A stretch of 6,700 nucleotides of DNA, taken from the NCBI GenBank assembly GCA_903832165.1, contig CAILAQ010000266.1, positions 1-6,700 of the forward strand. Direction: 5' to 3'. Position numbers and translations under genes: made by a program. Under the pieces are notes generated by a model. The model was not told where the DNA came from and made no database searches. It was given only the letters and a program-made list of their open reading frames with translations. Of this stretch, positions 4,388 to 6,700 are shown piece after piece (positions within the stretch are counted from its first letter, which is position 1; each line of letters begins with the position of its first letter). The DNA is from an uncultured Bacteroidota bacterium. GTDB taxonomy: Bacteria; Bacteroidota; Bacteroidia; Bacteroidales; UBA12481.

Positions 4388-6700
4388 ATGAGAAGATTAA
4401 ACACAGCCCTGCTCTATTTTTCGGCACTGCTTCTGGTAATATCTTTTAACTGTGTTACCTCTTTTGCCGATGAGCCCGCAACCATATCAAAAAAAGGAAA
4501 TTGCTGGACCCTTCAGAATGAGACGATGATTTCTGTGGTAAAATTTACTGATGGAAAACTGATCTTATCTGACCTTTTTAATCGCGAGGCAAAATGCGAT
4601 TATCTGAAATCCGCTGCCCCGGCACCTCTCTTTAAGTATATCATTACCGGGAAAACTGTTTGCGCAGATGATGGCGGCTGGACCCTGGTTTCAGCAGCGG
4701 TAAATGCTATAAGCGGTTACGGAATTGAATGGGGCAAACAACTCGAAATTGTGCTTTCACGGATCCAGCCAGTTGCTTTCTCAATCAGGCAGATTTTTGA
4801 GATTTACAAAGACAAGGGCGGTTTGCGCATCTCCTCTTTCGTAAGGAATAATTCTGATAATAACTTCACTATCAGCGCATCCGACGTCCTTAACCTGAAC
4901 CTTCCTGACCAACCCCATACACTATATTATATTGATGGGGTATTGAACTGGAAATCCACCGACGGGGGTTTAACCAATGGGGGCCGTAACGCTTTCATGC
5001 AATATTCCACCGGCAACGGCTGGTATATCCTTCCTGAAAACAACTGGGCAACCAGCATGGAATCCGGTGCCTCCAAGGCACACAGCGGCGAAAAGCTTCT
5101 CGGGATTTTCATTTGGAGCAGTGATAAAACAGCTCGGGTGACAACCAATCCAAAGGCCATTCAACTGACACTTTTTCCTGGTGAAGAGCTGGAATATTTT
5201 TCTGTTAACCTCGGAGTATTCAAGGGTGATGTTATGGATGGCCGGATGGAGGCAGCGGAACACCTCCGTCTGCGATACCGTTATCACGATCCATCGCGGA
5301 TCCTGTCCACCAACGACTGGCAATGGGGCGGTGCCGGAGGTCGGCGAAGCGATTCAGCTTACCGGAATGTATTAATTCCCAAAGCAACGGCTGCCGGCTT
5401 CGATCGTATCCACATCGATGATTTCTGGTACGAACCGGAGGATGGGGTCACCCCAAAAGGAAACTGGACCAATATGCCCGAACTATGCAATCTGATCACA
5501 GCAAATGGAATGATTCCCGGCCACTGGTTCAGCCTTCAGGGTAAGATTTGCGTAAATGGCTGGGGAAACGGTCGAGATTGTGCAAATCCCGCAAATATCG
5601 ATTTCAAGCTGAAGCAATTGGAAGATACGCTGATCGGCCAATATCACACCGGCTGGGACCAGGTGGATGCCGGTCTGCTCTGGAAAACAAATGAAACCAC
5701 CTCCTATTCCAATCCCGAAAGTTCAGTTTACCGCAAGATCCTCGGCATGCGCAGGTACATGAACACCATCACCCATAAATATCCCGGTTTCATCATGCAA
5801 ACCACCTGCGAGGTCGACAATCCCGCCGGCCCCGGAGCAGGCGACTCGCATGGGAATCAGAATGTCGGGCTGATACACCTGGCCGATAATGGAATCGCGG
5901 GAATGTATCGCCGAACGGAATTCGGCGATGATATCCGTGATCTTTTTGCTGATGTCGGCATGTTCCCGCTCGAGGGCATGCTCTCTACCTGGGGTGAGGA
6001 TGGCAATATCAAGGCAGCATGGAAAGATTCACCTCTCTGGTACTATCAGTTTCTCCTTGCCCGACATACCAGCATCTATTCATGGCCGGGCGACTGGTCG
6101 GCCGAATCTGTTGCTCATATGCGGATTTTCAACGATTGGCGCAAGAGCCCTGAAATCAAATCAATCCTGAATGAAATTATGCGCCCTGTTTATAATGGCG
6201 CCGACTGGATGAAGAACGAAGGTCCCTGGTCGTGGATGTATGTGAATAAAGAAAAATCAAAGGCCCTGCTTTTTGCCATCAACCATCTCCAACTTTCCGC
6301 TTCCAATTCTTTCGATGCCAAACTTCGCTGGCTGGACGAAAAGAAAATCTATACAATTGAGGAAATTACCCAGTTACCTGATGGCAGCACCAAGCATGAG
6401 GCCCGAGGTGAATTCAGTGGAGCAAAACTGAAATCAGAAGGTTTCCCAATCAACCTTGATCTCGGACCTGAGCATTGTGCCGCTTTTATGATCGAGGAAA
6501 AAGTGTCCGGGAAAACTCCAAAAGCAAATGATGATAAATCCCTGAAATTTCAAGGCGCAACGGCAATCTTTAAAAACAACCAGCTTATCGTTTCAACCGG
6601 AAAGATTGAACGTACGTGGATATGGACCGGTCTCGGATTTCAAACGACAAGCTTGAAAAATCAGAAAACCGGATCAGAATACGGGCAAATAAAAGGAAAA
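4388..6700 (+). CDS. Exported alpha-galactosidase-like (clan GH-D, GH36/GH27-type) protein, 3' end outside window
   Basis: The frame is open for 771 codons, from ATG 4388 to the window edge. Residues 1-27 form a signal peptide (MRR, core LLYFSALLLVISF, likely cut after SFA). C22 lacks a proper lipobox, so a lipoprotein is unlikely. An N-terminal beta-sandwich spans about 38-280, followed by a TIM-barrel-like region at about 300-600. IHIDDFWYEP (341-350) matches the IDDGW/DDCW strand of GH36/GH27 enzymes. GWDQVDAGLLWK (422-433) would carry the nucleophile, D427 or D424. GLIHLADN (494-501) would carry the acid/base (D500), like the SDN/SDD segment of the family. A C-terminal beta domain ends near 705. 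After a Lys/Asp-rich linker, residues 718-771 look like the start of another beta domain. The lysine that normally precedes the nucleophile is absent, so substrate and activity are uncertain. It starts 11 bases after mazF without a Shine-Dalgarno sequence. Confidence 0.6.
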   Translation, partial: MRRLNTALLYFSALLLVISFNCVTSFADEPATISKKGNCWTLQNETMISVVKFTDGKLILSDLFNREAKCDYLKSAAPAPLFKYIITGKTVCADDGGWTLVSAAVNAISGYGIEWGKQLEIVLSRIQPVAFSIRQIFEIYKDKGGLRISSFVRNNSDNNFTISASDVLNLNLPDQPHTLYYIDGVLNWKSTDGGLTNGGRNAFMQYSTGNGWYILPENNWATSMESGASKAHSGEKLLGIFIWSSDKTARVTTNPKAIQLTLFPGEELEYFSVNLGVFKGDVMDGRMEAAEHLRLRYRYHDPSRILSTNDWQWGGAGGRRSDSAYRNVLIPKATAAGFDRIHIDDFWYEPEDGVTPKGNWTNMPELCNLITANGMIPGHWFSLQGKICVNGWGNGRDCANPANIDFKLKQLEDTLIGQYHTGWDQVDAGLLWKTNETTSYSNPESSVYRKILGMRRYMNTITHKYPGFIMQTTCEVDNPAGPGAGDSHGNQNVGLIHLADNGIAGMYRRTEFGDDIRDLFADVGMFPLEGMLSTWGEDGNIKAAWKDSPLWYYQFLLARHTSIYSWPGDWSAESVAHMRIFNDWRKSPEIKSILNEIMRPVYNGADWMKNEGPWSWMYVNKEKSKALLFAINHLQLSASNSFDAKLRWLDEKKIYTIEEITQLPDGSTKHEARGEFSGAKLKSEGFPINLDLGPEHCAAFMIEEKVSGKTPKANDDKSLKFQGATAIFKNNQLIVSTGKIERTWIWTGLGFQTTSLKNQKTGSEYGQIKGK

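Noticed and set aside
4388..4455. Lipoprotein signal in the GH36-like protein (C22)
   Set aside because: The residues before the cysteine (SFN) do not fit a lipobox, while SFA-DE five residues later fits an ordinary signal peptidase site.
4970..5323. Reverse-strand open frame of 117 codons
   Set aside because: It is antisense to the continuous glycosidase frame starting at 4388, and its translation is rich in Cys, Pro and Val with no family pattern.
5181..5375. Forward open frame of 64 codons, and a second one at 5889-6170
   Set aside because: Both are out of frame with the 4388 gene, which reads through these stretches without a stop; there is no sign of a frameshift.

Overview
The window most likely comes from a member of the Bacteroidota, probably an environmental polysaccharide degrader. 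Four things point there: an exported glycosidase that looks typical of that phylum, a second exported glycosidase close by, no Shine-Dalgarno-like sequence in front of any of the four visible starts, and short alternating repeats in the gaps that resemble repeats I associate with Bacteroidota genomes. This is inference from sequence character only; no database search was possible.

Layout, all on the + strand. Positions 1-323 hold the last 106 codons of glutaminyl-tRNA synthetase (glnS). Its stop sits inside a short alternating repeat (321-348) that also supplies the start of the next gene. Positions 347-3538 encode a secreted, multi-domain glycoside hydrolase family 2 (GH2) enzyme with a C-terminal F5/8 type C (discoidin-like) carbohydrate-binding domain. 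The 266-base gap 3539-3804 holds a heptamer repeat array, two hairpins, an inverted copy of the repeat unit and an AT-rich promoter/operator region. Positions 3805-4376 encode a two-gene toxin-antitoxin module: a ribbon-helix-helix antitoxin and a MazF/PemK-type endoribonuclease, overlapping by ATGA. Only 11 bases later, at 4388, starts a long exported protein that stays open to the end of the window (771 codons seen). It looks like a divergent alpha-galactosidase-type (clan GH-D, GH36/GH27-like) enzyme and appears to begin a second module as the window ends.

How the parts fit together: the two exported glycosidases probably act on a plant or algal glycan outside the cytoplasm or in the periplasm, one on beta-linked and the other on alpha-linked sugars. 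No SusC/SusD pair or regulator is visible, so a full polysaccharide utilisation locus cannot be claimed. The toxin-antitoxin module sits between the two glycosidases and is so close to the second that the two may share a transcript. The housekeeping glnS gene at the left edge suggests that the glycosidase/toxin-antitoxin segment is an accessory stretch beside a conserved gene. I do not see a clearly new system. The most unusual points are the paired alternating repeats at both ends of the GH2 gene, the toxin-antitoxin/glycosidase arrangement, and the apparent two-module design of the last protein.
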